A stretch of DNA of 64,000 nucleotides. It comes from Lachnospiraceae bacterium UBA6987. GTDB taxonomy: Bacteria > Bacillota > Clostridia > Lachnospirales > Lachnospiraceae. Each line of letters starts with the position of its first letter. The stretch's first letter is position 1. Shown piece by piece: positions 8,760-18,188 of this stretch. The stretch covers positions 1-64,000 of the forward strand of contig DJYD01000020.1 of the NCBI GenBank assembly GCA_002449955.1, in the 5' to 3' direction. The notes under the pieces were generated by a model that had not been told where the DNA came from, did not search any database, and saw nothing but the letters and a program-made list of their open reading frames with translations. Both the position numbers and the translations under genes were made by a program.

Positions 8760-9724
8760 GACTCAAAACCTCTCATACGGTTGTACAGGCCTACGCCAAG
8801 AATCGGAGATGCCGCAGAGAGGCATCTGCGCAGTCTTGCCTTTGCGGGAATATCTGAAAAACGGCTGATCCTTGATGCGAGCTTCCGCGCCTCTTTCCTG
8901 TGCCGGATGAAGGCAGTTTTATTGCCTTCTGCGTGTGCCTGTCTTGCTGCTTCGATCTCGTTGTCGGCCACAAGTCTTAACAAATAATGCCAGGCACTGC
9001 CCGGTGTCTTTTCCCAGACTGCAGCCATTGCCCTGCTTGCCGAGATCACCTTCTCCAGCTTTGCCAGAGAAGTCGTGCCGAGGGTATTGCCCTCTCTGAT
9101 GACGCGGTAGTGATATAAGGCTTCCGGTTCATAATAGACTGAAGAGATGCGGGACAGCAGCGTGCACAGATAGAGCGAATCTTCTCCGTACGGAAGATCC
9201 TCGCGGAAACGCAGGGCTTTGGCCGCTTCAGCCGGATATAACGCCAGGCAGGCTGATAAAATCATCCCGCTTGATTCTCCGAGTGATCCCGCGATGTATT
9301 CGTCTGCCGTCATAAAGGTTTTGGGAAGCGCCTTTGATGGATATTCCGTTCCTTCCTTCAGCTCGCGGGCGTAGGCATGACAAACGACATCCGCGCCGCT
9401 TGCCTTTTGTTTGGCAAGCAGCCATTCGAGGAGATGCGCATCAACCCAGTCGTCACTGTCCCCAAATACAATATATTCGCCTGACGCCTCCTGAAGGCCG
9501 CGGTTTCTCGCTTTGCTGACGCCTCCGTTTTGCTGATGGATCACTCTAACCCGCGCATCCTTTGCCGCAAGCTCATCACAGATCCTCCCGGAACCGTCTG
9601 TCGATCCGTCATCGATCAGCAGAACTTCAAGGTCTTCATGCGTTTGCGCAAGATACGATCTGACGCATTCCTCAATATAGTCTTCTGTCTGATAGACCGG
9701 TATAATAATGCTGACTTTGCTCAT
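8756..9724 (-). CDS. Family 2 glycosyltransferase
   Basis: This 322-residue protein has the GT2 signatures VSIIIPVYQTEDYIEEC, LLIDDGSTDGSGRICDE, QQNGGVSKARNRGL and FGDSDDW in the first 110 residues. The more variable acceptor region follows. The ATG at 9722-9724 is used because AAGGA lies upstream and the protein then begins at the first beta strand. The longer frame starting at 9784 has no ribosome binding site and would overlap the promoter. It is the first gene of the leftward operon driven from 9773-9801. Confidence 0.9.
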   Translation of the reverse strand: MSKVSIIIPVYQTEDYIEECVRSYLAQTHEDLEVLLIDDGSTDGSGRICDELAAKDARVRVIHQQNGGVSKARNRGLQEASGEYIVFGDSDDWVDAHLLEWLLAKQKASGADVVCHAYARELKEGTEYPSKALPKTFMTADEYIAGSLGESSGMILSACLALYPAEAAKALRFREDLPYGEDSLYLCTLLSRISSVYYEPEALYHYRVIREGNTLGTTSLAKLEKVISASRAMAAVWEKTPGSAWHYLLRLVADNEIEAARQAHAEGNKTAFIRHRKEARKLASRISRFSDIPAKARLRRCLSAASPILGVGLYNRMRGFES

Positions 9725-9772
9725 GCCTGAATCCTTATTTATTATCATCGGCCGAGGCCGTATATTAAAAAT

Positions 9773-9823
9773 ATTATAAAGCATTTCCGGGGGCTTATCA
9801 AGTTTTTCATCTTATGATATAAT
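9773..9823. promoter_or_regulatory. Divergent back-to-back promoters sharing one -35 region
   Basis: Minus strand: TTGATA (9801-9796), 17 bp, TATAAT (9778-9773), driving the leftward glycan operon. Plus strand: TTATCA (9795-9800), 17 bp, TATAAT (9818-9823), driving the 9858 glycosyltransferase. The two -35 boxes lie on the same seven bases, so polymerase can occupy only one direction at a time. Confidence 0.75.
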
Positions 9824-9857
9824 GCTTGCATCCTGTAAGTATTAGAGAGCTTATACC

Positions 9858-10877
9858 ATGACTTTCAGTATCCTTATCCCCGTGTATAAAGCAGAAAAGT
9901 ATCTGGAACAGACCGTTTCTTCCGTCCTGAAGCAGTCAGGCGATTATGAAATCGTTCTTGTGGAAGACGGATCTCCCGATGGAAGCGGCGCACTCTGCGA
10001 CCGCCTTGCTGCTTCACATCCCGGAATCATCCGCGCTGTGCACAATCCGCACCGCGGCACGGTCTACACCAGAAGAACCGCTGTCCGCGAAGCGAAAGGG
10101 GATTATCTGATCTGGCTGGATGCCGATGATATTCTGGACGAACATGCCATAGAAAAGCTGTCTTCCGCGCTGCAGGGCGATCCCAGGCCTGATGTTGTTC
10201 TTTACGATCTCTCCTTTTTCTTCGAGGACGGAAGTCCCGATGTTGTCAGACCGGCCATTTTCCCCGAGAGAAAAATGCTGAGCGGCAAGGGCAAGGACGA
10301 GATTTATGAGATGCTGATCACCTCCAATCTCCTTGACGGCTTAGTCTTAAAAATGATCCGTGCCGATCTGATGAAAAACGATCCGACGGATTACAGCGCG
10401 CTCATCGACAATCCGTACAGTGAGGATGTCTGTCATTCCCTGTATCCGCTCACGAAAGCGGAACACGTTCTGCTTCTTCCGGATGTGCTCTATCGCTACC
10501 GCATCCATAACGGAAGCGTCATGCATGTGTTCGATGAACAAAACATGGATAAGCGCTTTAATACGGCACGCCTGAATCTGTTTGAGGAATATCTTAAGCT
10601 TTGGGGCATGGACGATGAAGCCCACCGTATACGCCTTAAGGCAAATGCCTACAAGAGCATTGTGAATGACGTTCTCTATTTCCTTGAAGAGGGGGAAGAC
10701 AAAAAGAAAATCGGGGACTTTGTCCGGCGCTTCAACAAAGCACATCCCGAGCTTAAGTCTGTTGCCGGAAGTGCCTGCCTTCCTGTGCGGCAGCGCATAA
10801 TCCTGAAGCTTTTTTCTCAGGGCAAAACCGGTCTTTTGCTGTTGATGAACAAAGTTTACCGCAAGCTGAAACATTAA
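9858..10877 (+). CDS. Family 2 glycosyltransferase
   Basis: A 339-residue GT2 enzyme with MTFSILIPVYKAEKYLEQT, LVEDGSPDGSGALCD, and IWLDADDILDEHA as the metal site. The segment NPHRGTVYTRRTAV replaces the usual N-GG-S-ARN motif, so donor binding may differ from its two neighbours across the promoter. A long helical C-terminal region follows. It is divergent from the main glycan operon. The nearest Shine-Dalgarno match (AGAGAG) is weak. Confidence 0.88.
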   Translation: MTFSILIPVYKAEKYLEQTVSSVLKQSGDYEIVLVEDGSPDGSGALCDRLAASHPGIIRAVHNPHRGTVYTRRTAVREAKGDYLIWLDADDILDEHAIEKLSSALQGDPRPDVVLYDLSFFFEDGSPDVVRPAIFPERKMLSGKGKDEIYEMLITSNLLDGLVLKMIRADLMKNDPTDYSALIDNPYSEDVCHSLYPLTKAEHVLLLPDVLYRYRIHNGSVMHVFDEQNMDKRFNTARLNLFEEYLKLWGMDDEAHRIRLKANAYKSIVNDVLYFLEEGEDKKKIGDFVRRFNKAHPELKSVAGSACLPVRQRIILKLFSQGKTGLLLLMNKVYRKLKH

Positions 10878-10936
10878 TGCAGATTCGCAAAAGACGAAGC
10901 CTGACAGTGATCATAACCATGTGAAAGGAGAAAAAT

Positions 10937-11797
10937 ATGAAAGCTGTATTTACCCTGACAAGTGCGGAATCCCGCCGTCTGATTGCCAAAGCCGTCCTGG
11001 CCGTTCCCGAAGTGCAGAAAGCCTGGAATGAAGCCTATCTTCTGCTGGCCGGCGGCACCACCAACGCCTTCATTGCCCAGGAACTGCTGCATGACGATGC
11101 AATTGAACCCGGCCGCTGCACCGCGGGCATCAGCTGCGACGGCGTTCTCTGTGTTACGGCACCGGAAAGCCGCAAGAGCTATCCCAATGTGTTTTTAAAG
11201 GGCGAAGCAAAGGACATGACCCTGACGGAAGCACTGAACGATTACCATGCGGAAACCGTCGTGATCAAAGGCGCAAATGCAGTCGATATGCAGGGTTATG
11301 TGGGCGTGATCACGGCAGGTTTTGACGGCGGCACGATCCCCCGTATCATCGGCACTGTCACATCCAAAGGACTGCTTATGATCACACCGGTCGGCCTGGA
11401 AAAGCTTGTGCCCTCGGTCAGAGAATCTGCCCGCGCGCTCGGGGGCGCTTCGCATATAGACTATTCTCTGGGAGCTGACTGCGGCATGTACTGCCTTGGC
11501 AATACCATGATCATCACAGAGATCGAAGCCATTAAACTGCTCTTTGATTGTGAAGCACATCTGGTCTGCTGCGGCGGCGTCGGCGGCAATGAAGGCGCTG
11601 TAACGCTTGCTGTCGACGGAGACAAAGAGAAGCTCGAAGCCATGATTGCCTATCTCGAAGACAATGTCAAGGGCGAGCCTCCGGTCAAGAGCAACAAGGG
11701 AACCTGCGAGACCTGCCGCTACCGTTTCTGTCGTTATTACCAAAAAAAGAGCGAAGACCTTCCCGCGTGGATGAAGCGCAGGGGGATCGAACGCTAA
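10937..11797 (+). CDS. Conserved-looking protein of unknown function with a C-terminal Cys cluster
   Basis: I do not recognise this 286-residue protein. It is soluble, with no signal peptide or membrane segment. It has Gly-rich turns (LLAGGTTNAFIAQELL, ITAGFDGGTIPRIIGTVTSKGLL, CCGGVGGNEGAVTL), which suggest an alpha/beta enzyme with a phosphate- or nucleotide-binding site. The tail has CETCRYRFCRYYQ (about residues 256-268), a plausible metal or Fe-S ligand set. AAAGGAG precedes the ATG. It follows a glycosyltransferase by 59 bp and ends at a strong terminator. No function is claimed. Confidence 0.75.
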   Translation: MKAVFTLTSAESRRLIAKAVLAVPEVQKAWNEAYLLLAGGTTNAFIAQELLHDDAIEPGRCTAGISCDGVLCVTAPESRKSYPNVFLKGEAKDMTLTEALNDYHAETVVIKGANAVDMQGYVGVITAGFDGGTIPRIIGTVTSKGLLMITPVGLEKLVPSVRESARALGGASHIDYSLGADCGMYCLGNTMIITEIEAIKLLFDCEAHLVCCGGVGGNEGAVTLAVDGDKEKLEAMIAYLEDNVKGEPPVKSNKGTCETCRYRFCRYYQKKSEDLPAWMKRRGIER

Positions 11798-11815
11798 AAC
11801 AGCTTCTGCTTAAAG

Positions 11816-11855
11816 AAAGAACAGCTCCGGACAATCAGATCCGGAGCTGTTCTTT
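11816..11855. terminator. Strong bidirectional terminator
   Basis: A perfect 16-bp stem (11816-11831 with 11840-11855), GC-rich in the middle with AAAG/CTTT ends, encloses an 8-base loop. It separates two converging genes, and the minus-strand stop codon starts inside its right arm. Confidence 0.9.
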
Positions 11856-13077
11856 ATTCCCTCTTTTGCCGCCTGATCATATAATCGGCAACACGTTCTG
11901 CCGCTTCTCCCCTGTTGGCCCAGGTTTCCTTTCTTGCCGTTTCTATAGCCGCTCTGTACTCCGGATTATCTGTCATCTCGTCAATCAGGCTCCTCAGCTG
12001 CGGGAACATATCCTGCGAGAGCTTCCTTCCGATCTTCGGCAGCGTACGGAATGTCCAGAGCTCCTCTTCCAGCCAGCAGGCATCATAAGGACTCTTGTCA
12101 AACGATGTATCGGCATATAGCACCGGCCTGCCGAAAATCAGAGCATAGTCAAAGATGACGCCAGAGAAATCCGATATCAGCAGATCGGAACGGCGAAGCA
12201 CTTCAAAGTTGTCATTATCACGGTTCCATTCCAGCTGCTCACTTGCAGGATACTGCTGCATCAGTGAGGCAAGCATTTCCTTTTCGGAAGTAAAGGACTG
12301 CGGATGCGGCCGAATAATGATGTGACAGCCTGTAGTCAATAGTGCCTCGATAATCGTCCCGCCGTAGCGGTTTAAGATACCGCTGCTTCCCCAGGAAGGG
12401 GCAAGCAGGACCGTTTTTTCGTGGTTCGGGATCGGTCCTGCCTGTGCAAGGCGCCGGGCCATCGCATCCAGGTACGGGACACCGACAATTTCCAATTCTT
12501 TCTCAGGCAGACTTCTCAGTCTCTCCAGTTCACGAATCTGGTGGATCTGGTATTCCCCCGACAGAAGGATCGCATCATAAAAATCGATCCCAAACATGCG
12601 GTAAAGCGTAATATCGCTTGAAGCGTGAGCGATATGGACATACCATTTGACATCCGGCGATCTTTTCCATTGATACACATCAAGCCCCGGTGTTGTGGAA
12701 AGCAGCACATCCGCTTTCAGGAAATTCAGATGGGCAAAGGCGCGGTTTCCTTCACCGATGAAGGAGCACTTCACATATTGAAAGCCTTTTTCCAGTGCAG
12801 GATCATCCGGCGAAGCCGTCATATACACAAGCGGAATCTTTCGCTTTTCGAATTCATTGCAGATCGGTTCAAACTGATTCCAGTAGCGCTTGCTGTCCGA
12901 AAAAATCGCAAAAGGGATCCTTTCCTGCAATTTTACTGTATCTTTTGCGCCGCCGGATATAAGAAAACGAAGCTTTACCCAAAACTTTCGAAGCAGGTAG
13001 AAACCGGTTCCCAGCACCCCGATCAATATGGTAAAAAGCATACTTCCCGTACCGGGATCGATGTACAGCAGTTTCAT
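11854..13077 (-). CDS. CDP-glycerol glycerophosphotransferase family protein
   Basis: This TagF/TagB-like enzyme moves glycerol-phosphate or a similar polyol-phosphate from a CDP-activated donor onto a membrane-linked chain. The 407 residues begin with a membrane anchor (GSMLFTILIGVLGTGFYLL). The family elements follow: YVHIAHASSDITLYRMFGIDFYDAILLSG, HIIIRPHPQS, and LLISDFSGVIFDYALIFGRPVLY. The ATG at 13075-13077 is favoured, with GGAGG eight bases before it; the ATG one codon upstream is an alternative. It follows a YidC-sulfatase fusion by about 15 bp. This suggests both act on a phosphate-containing wall or lipid-linked polymer. Confidence 0.88.
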   Translation of the reverse strand: MKLLYIDPGTGSMLFTILIGVLGTGFYLLRKFWVKLRFLISGGAKDTVKLQERIPFAIFSDSKRYWNQFEPICNEFEKRKIPLVYMTASPDDPALEKGFQYVKCSFIGEGNRAFAHLNFLKADVLLSTTPGLDVYQWKRSPDVKWYVHIAHASSDITLYRMFGIDFYDAILLSGEYQIHQIRELERLRSLPEKELEIVGVPYLDAMARRLAQAGPIPNHEKTVLLAPSWGSSGILNRYGGTIIEALLTTGCHIIIRPHPQSFTSEKEMLASLMQQYPASEQLEWNRDNDNFEVLRRSDLLISDFSGVIFDYALIFGRPVLYADTSFDKSPYDACWLEEELWTFRTLPKIGRKLSQDMFPQLRSLIDEMTDNPEYRAAIETARKETWANRGEAAERVADYMIRRQKRE

Positions 13078-13092
13078 CATTTCCACCTCCGC

Positions 13093-15699
13093 TCAGTACT
13101 CACCCAGCTTTTTCCAGGAATGTGCATCAAACATATCGCCGTCCAGTGCATACCAGGGCCCCGGCCGGAAGGTGCTGCCGTTATTTTCCAGGACATCCCA
13201 GATCCGCGACCCGAAAATATGCAGTTCGCCCGCTGTTTTCTCCCCGCACTGCACCGGATTGCCGCTGAAAGGATTGACAGGATCCTTAATAAGGTCCTGA
13301 AAGGCGAGGGAAGGGACATCTGCATTCGTCATGAAACAGCTGTCCGTCTGAAAGACTTTACTGTCAAAATCCTTAACCATCAGAAGCGGATTAAACAGCA
13401 TGATATCCTCTGACAGCTCTGTGCCGAAGATCCAGTCATCGAACTGACCGAGGTCTCTTCCGTGATCGGCAGCAATGATAATCCTTGTGTTGTCATACAC
13501 GCCCTGCTCACGCATCCAGTCAAACCAGCGGCCGAGCTGGAGCATTGCAGCCATATTGGACTGGTAATGCTTCATCTGATCGGCATTTTCTACATGCATT
13601 TCTCTGCCGTTCACGATAAAGCGGTCCTTGTGCGTTTCATCATATTCCGTGTTCTCCACAACGGATGCCGGTTCATAAGCCGGTTCCTGAAGCAGCATCG
13701 GCTCGTGCGTTGCGGAATTGCTCATCATCAGGAAGGTATTCGTTCCATCCTCAGTAAGCTGCGTAATGTCAGGGAGTGCGTGCAAAAAAGCATAGCTGTT
13801 CAGAAATCCTCTGTCCTTGCCTTCTGCCCGCGACATGCCTGTGACCGTCTGCGCCGTCATATGTTCTGCCGTATCCAGCTTAAAATACGTGCCGCCGCGG
13901 TAAAGATAACGCTGCACCATGAGAGGCGCACATTTCATGAGACTGTAACAGAAGAAATTGCGTTCCCAGACCCGGTTGACCTGAGCGATCTGCTCCTCCG
14001 GAGAAGTCAGGGTAAACTGACCGGATTCCGTAAGATAGGTTTGGATGCGCGGCAAGTCCTGAAAGATCGTCAGGTCCGGAATCCACTGATATCCTGCATA
14101 AGACGGTTCACAAACCGTTACTTCATACCCCGCCTGATCAAAGACAGCAGGCATGAGCTTCAGGGCTTCGTCATGCTTCTCAACCAGCGGTTTATCCGCC
14201 CGAGCATTCATATTCTCCGGTGTATACTCGTAACCGCCAAAGAGAGCCGGTGCCCCGAAATTGGTGAACCCGCCGAAGGAAAGGGTTTTCGGATAATAGG
14301 TGAAACCGGCAAACTGCTCCTGCAGCTGCGGCTTTTCCTGGAAAAGATAAGGCAAATAGCTTCCGATGGCTCGGTCCAGCATCAGAACAATAACGTTTTT
14401 TCCCTCTTTGCTCAGTTTAAAATGCGCTTCATCGCCGGGCAAAGAAGCCATGTGTTCTGCCGTTTTTCTGATTTCCGGCAGTGCAGTCTGAATCCTGACC
14501 ATATTTACGGCAGACATGCCAAGCACAGCGATGATCAGTATCACATACAGGCCTTTCAGGAAATCCTGTTTTTTCTGCAAAGCAAGATAGGCTGCTGCGG
14601 CAAGCAGCAGAATGACCAACAGGTTCAGCAGCTTCTCTTTCATTGAAAATGCCGGGAAAATATCATATTTCAGCGCAGCGCTCATTGTCCCGAGCGATGT
14701 GCCGAAAAACATATAATCTACGGCAAAAACGCCGCAGGCAAGCAGCACGGCGTAATTCATCCATTTTCTCAGTTTGGCTCCCGCCATGTAATAAAAAACG
14801 CTGAACCAAACCACAAACAGCCCAAATGACAGCAGTGCAGCATTCAAAATATGCCTGAGCGGCGAATAGAAATCCCTGATCTGGACAAATTCCGCGGGGG
14901 AAGACAGAATGACAGCAGAAGGAATCAGGACGCCGGTAAGCAGGGCAAGAAATACGCAGCCAAGGGGAAAAAGATTAGCCTTGCCTGCCTTTGCAAGATC
15001 ACCGTCCCGCGCAGTGCCGCGCGGCTTGATCCATCTTGCCGCCAGATTTTTCAGCAGAGAGAACAGATTGTTCATGGTCCAGTAGATCACCAGACCGGAA
15101 GGCGAGTCATACAACAGGACCAGGAAAATCAGCGCCATGCCATACAGCTTGATTTTATCTTTTGCCGGCAGCCCTTTCGTATAGACGGCACTGGAGACCA
15201 TATTGATGAGTGTCATCAGAATCGGCAGCGCATGCAGCGTCAGTCCGCCGATCTGCAGCAAAGTGTCAGGAGCACCGAGATTCGCAACAGGGCCAAAGGG
15301 CGTGCCCTTTAATTCCTCCAGATTCGAAAGGAAATGATAAGCCGCAATAAAGAAAGGAATCTCCAGAACAAGCGGCAAAGATCCCTTCAGTGCATAAAAA
15401 GGCTTATAATGGTTTTCACGGTAGTAGGCCTGGAGGATCATGAAGCGCTCATCGCCCTGAAACGTCTTTTTGATATGCGTGCTCCATGCGGACAGTTTGT
15501 TTTCGGTATCACGCTCTTCTGCCTGGATCGCATCTGCCCGTCGGTAGAGCGGCAGCAGCAAAAGATTCATCGCAAGGCTTAATACGATGATCGCCAGTCC
15601 GTTGTTTCCGAGCAGACCGTTCGCTGCTCCGTAAATGGTTTCAAAAAATAGTTCAATTGGTCCAATCAGCAGTTGATACAAGAAATGTCCAGGTGACAT
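13093..15699 (-). CDS. YidC/Oxa1-type insertase domain fused to an LtaS-like sulfatase domain
   Basis: This 868-residue chimera has two recognisable halves. Residues 1-235 match the YidC/Oxa1/Alb3 core: ETIYGAANGLLGNNGLAIIVLSLAMNLLLLPLYRRAD, LVLEIPFFIAAYHFL and SPSGLVIYWTMNNLFSLLKN. A further group of membrane helices occupies about 245-400. From about 435 to the end lies an alkaline-phosphatase-superfamily domain of the LtaS/sulfatase type: metal Asp near 442 (VLMLDRAIG), candidate nucleophile Thr479 (GGFTNFGAPALFGG), and ADHGRD with Asp745-His746. LtaS enzymes transfer glycerol-phosphate outside the cell. Its start codon overlaps the flippase stop (TGATG). The role of the insertase half is unknown. 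Confidence 0.85.
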   Translation of the reverse strand: MSPGHFLYQLLIGPIELFFETIYGAANGLLGNNGLAIIVLSLAMNLLLLPLYRRADAIQAEERDTENKLSAWSTHIKKTFQGDERFMILQAYYRENHYKPFYALKGSLPLVLEIPFFIAAYHFLSNLEELKGTPFGPVANLGAPDTLLQIGGLTLHALPILMTLINMVSSAVYTKGLPAKDKIKLYGMALIFLVLLYDSPSGLVIYWTMNNLFSLLKNLAARWIKPRGTARDGDLAKAGKANLFPLGCVFLALLTGVLIPSAVILSSPAEFVQIRDFYSPLRHILNAALLSFGLFVVWFSVFYYMAGAKLRKWMNYAVLLACGVFAVDYMFFGTSLGTMSAALKYDIFPAFSMKEKLLNLLVILLLAAAAYLALQKKQDFLKGLYVILIIAVLGMSAVNMVRIQTALPEIRKTAEHMASLPGDEAHFKLSKEGKNVIVLMLDRAIGSYLPYLFQEKPQLQEQFAGFTYYPKTLSFGGFTNFGAPALFGGYEYTPENMNARADKPLVEKHDEALKLMPAVFDQAGYEVTVCEPSYAGYQWIPDLTIFQDLPRIQTYLTESGQFTLTSPEEQIAQVNRVWERNFFCYSLMKCAPLMVQRYLYRGGTYFKLDTAEHMTAQTVTGMSRAEGKDRGFLNSYAFLHALPDITQLTEDGTNTFLMMSNSATHEPMLLQEPAYEPASVVENTEYDETHKDRFIVNGREMHVENADQMKHYQSNMAAMLQLGRWFDWMREQGVYDNTRIIIAADHGRDLGQFDDWIFGTELSEDIMLFNPLLMVKDFDSKVFQTDSCFMTNADVPSLAFQDLIKDPVNPFSGNPVQCGEKTAGELHIFGSRIWDVLENNGSTFRPGPWYALDGDMFDAHSWKKLGEY

Positions 15700-17138
15700 C
15701 AGTTCTTTTCTCTCCTTTTTCTGATCAGTGACAGAGCAAATTCAAAGCTTTCCAGATGGAACAATTTCGCGCCACCGGCATAAAGCAAAACGCCGAGCGG
15801 GATCTGGATGAACAGGGTCAGCCAGTCGGGCAGACCAAGGAAGTAAATGCTGTACACAGCCGCCCCCATGACGACTGTCAGCAGCATGTTCGGCATCATA
15901 TCCTTTAACTGATCAAGATAGCTGTAATTTAACAGCTTCCGGTTCGGCCAGGAATTGATGATCTGGCTCAGCACGCTCGACACTAATGAGCTGTATGCCA
16001 TGGCCATCACGCCGTACTGCATGGAGATCAGCAAGATGACAATACCCATGCATTTCTTAATGATTTCCAGTTTTAAGAACAGATCGCTCCGTCCCAGAGC
16101 TTTAATGGCATTCAGATTGGCGGTATGAACGCAGTAAAACGCATATCCGAAACAGAAAATACGGATAAAGGGAACGGCCGGCATCCATTTTTCAAGGAGG
16201 ATCCAGTGGACAAAGGATTCTGAACAGACCGCAAGTCCCATCATCATCGGCATGATCACGAAAGAGCTGAACGAAATGGCGCGCCGTGTCATCGCCTTTA
16301 CCCGTTCCGGGTTGTCCTGCGCTTCACTCATGACGGGGAGCAGCACACTGTCGGTCGCCGCGTTGATGCTGGTCACCAGAAGATTCGGGAAGGTATCCCC
16401 TTTGTTATAATAAGCAAGGGCTTCATCGTCATATTTCTTGGCAATGACAAGCTGATAAAGACGGCTGTAAACCACGTCGATCAACGCACTCACAAGCAGT
16501 TTCCAGGCAAAGGCAAACAGCTCCCTCAGGCGGGCAAAGGAAAACATCTTCTTCGGCCGCCATTTGACGGTAAGCCAGAGGATGATGGTATCGATCGTCG
16601 TGTTGACTAGGTTCTGGACAATTAACGCCCAGGCGCCGTACTGATGCAATGCCATCCAGATGCCGACGCCGGCCGCAATCACCGTGCCGCTCAGCGTCGC
16701 GAAGAAAAAGCGTTTGAACAGAAGGTTTCTGGCTACATAGGCGCACTGTATGTTCTTGATGCCGCCAAAGACAAGGATCAGCGACAAAACGCGGATATAG
16801 GGCACCGCATTCGGCCGGTTGAAAAAGACGGCAATGAGCGGCGCGCCGAAATACATCATCGCATACATCGTAAGACACATGACGATGTTGAAATAAAAGA
16901 CGGTGGAAAAGTCGAGATCATCTGCGTCTTTCTTCTGTACCAGCGCATCATTCAGGCCGCTCGTCACAAAAACCGAAAGGATTGAGGTGAAAATCGATAC
17001 AAGCGCAACGATCCCATAATCATCAACATTCAGAATACGGGCAAGGATCAGGCTGACCACAAGCGTGACCCCCTGTGCGCCGAAGCGCTCAAGAAGCCTC
17101 CAGATAAAGCCGTTTGCCACTTTCCTGCCGTCTGTCAT
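15699..17138 (-). CDS. Polysaccharide flippase (Wzx/PST, MOP superfamily)
   Basis: A 479-residue integral membrane protein with about 14 helices. It starts TDGRKVANGFIWRLLERFGAQGVTLVVSLILARIL, followed by DYGIVALVSIFTSIL. This is the standard opening of PST-type flippases that turn lipid-linked oligosaccharides to the outer face. It lies between a glycosyltransferase (26 bp upstream) and the YidC-sulfatase fusion, whose start overlaps its stop. The lipid-linked substrate is probably assembled by the surrounding enzymes. Confidence 0.93.
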   Translation of the reverse strand: MTDGRKVANGFIWRLLERFGAQGVTLVVSLILARILNVDDYGIVALVSIFTSILSVFVTSGLNDALVQKKDADDLDFSTVFYFNIVMCLTMYAMMYFGAPLIAVFFNRPNAVPYIRVLSLILVFGGIKNIQCAYVARNLLFKRFFFATLSGTVIAAGVGIWMALHQYGAWALIVQNLVNTTIDTIILWLTVKWRPKKMFSFARLRELFAFAWKLLVSALIDVVYSRLYQLVIAKKYDDEALAYYNKGDTFPNLLVTSINAATDSVLLPVMSEAQDNPERVKAMTRRAISFSSFVIMPMMMGLAVCSESFVHWILLEKWMPAVPFIRIFCFGYAFYCVHTANLNAIKALGRSDLFLKLEIIKKCMGIVILLISMQYGVMAMAYSSLVSSVLSQIINSWPNRKLLNYSYLDQLKDMMPNMLLTVVMGAAVYSIYFLGLPDWLTLFIQIPLGVLLYAGGAKLFHLESFEFALSLIRKRREKN

Positions 17139-17163
17139 TTTCTCTTTCTGTCCTTTTCCGACG

Positions 17164-18144
17164 TTAATGATCTTTAATGATGGTATGCTTCAGCTTGACC
17201 AACCAGCTGAAATGCTCGTTCAGCATTTTGTGGAAGGCGATTTTCCTGTCTCTTTTGACAAGTTCGCGGAAACGCGGCTGTTTTAAGGCTGCCCGGTCAC
17301 CCGCTTTTAACGCGATCTGATATTCCGTTTCCAGTGCATCTTTTGCCCGCTCTTTTTCTGCATCGGCAAAGGCCGCATGGTACTTTCCTTCATAGTGCCG
17401 GTCGATCCCTTCAAGGAGAGCAATCATCTCCTTCTGATGAGTCACATGCTTTGCCGGATCCCGCCAGATCCTGACCGTCCATGAATCCTTCACCCCTTCA
17501 TTGTGGCGAGACATAGGCTGCTTCAGGTAGCGGATCATGCCGTTAAATGCGGCATACATCAGCAAAGTATAGTCACCGACGTCCAGCATGGAAAAGCATT
17601 TCGGCGGATCTACATAGGCACTTTTTCGCACCATGAAAGAATTGGTGGCAAAAAGGCCTGCCCCGCGGCGAATGATCTCCTCCGCGTCATAATCCCTGTC
17701 TTCCGGCTCCGGCGGATATACCTCATCTTCCGCCTCATCTGTTCCCACAATGTGTTTGTAGGCGGCATGCACGCACATGCTGTAATCCGGGTGCGAGCGC
17801 AGAAAATCCACCTGGCGCTGAAGCTTGTGAGGATCCGTCCAGGAATCGTCGCATTCGCAAAAAGCAATATATTCACCCGAAGAAATCGGGATCAGAAGAT
17901 CCCGGATAATATTCACGTCTGGATTGTAAAACTGGTTTTCTGTTTCGTAATAGCCGCGTATCTTTCCGGGATACCGGGTTTCATAGTCACGCAGGATTTC
18001 TGCCGTCCGGTCCGTCGATGCATCATCATGAACCAGGATCTCATAAGGAAAGTCCGTTTGCTGGCAGAGCATACTCTCCAGAGCGCGCGCAATATAGTCC
18101 TCGTGATTGTATGCGAGGCAGGCAACAGTTACCAAAGCTGGCAT
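17164..18144 (-). CDS. Family 2 glycosyltransferase
   Basis: A 326-residue GT2 protein: LVTVACLAYNHEDYIARAL, ILVHDDASTDRTAEIL, and IAFCECDDSW as the metal-binding site. The RTHPDYSMCVH-type segment is typical of a subgroup in capsule loci. I chose the ATG at 18142-18144 because GGAAGGGG lies eight bases before it. The frame extends 15 codons further to an ATG that overlaps the stop of the DegT gene (TAATG) but has no ribosome binding site. If coupling is used, that start could be real. The sugar is unknown. Confidence 0.88.
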   Translation of the reverse strand: MPALVTVACLAYNHEDYIARALESMLCQQTDFPYEILVHDDASTDRTAEILRDYETRYPGKIRGYYETENQFYNPDVNIIRDLLIPISSGEYIAFCECDDSWTDPHKLQRQVDFLRSHPDYSMCVHAAYKHIVGTDEAEDEVYPPEPEDRDYDAEEIIRRGAGLFATNSFMVRKSAYVDPPKCFSMLDVGDYTLLMYAAFNGMIRYLKQPMSRHNEGVKDSWTVRIWRDPAKHVTHQKEMIALLEGIDRHYEGKYHAAFADAEKERAKDALETEYQIALKAGDRAALKQPRFRELVKRDRKIAFHKMLNEHFSWLVKLKHTIIKDH

Positions 18145-18188
18145 ATCAAGAACCCCTTCCGGGCAGTTTATTATCGGATTGACAGTCA

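Noticed and set aside
9750..9759. GGCCGAGGCC as an operator
   Set aside because: A short GC-rich inverted repeat with a two-base centre in the leader of the glycan operon. It is too short and has no second copy to support a call.
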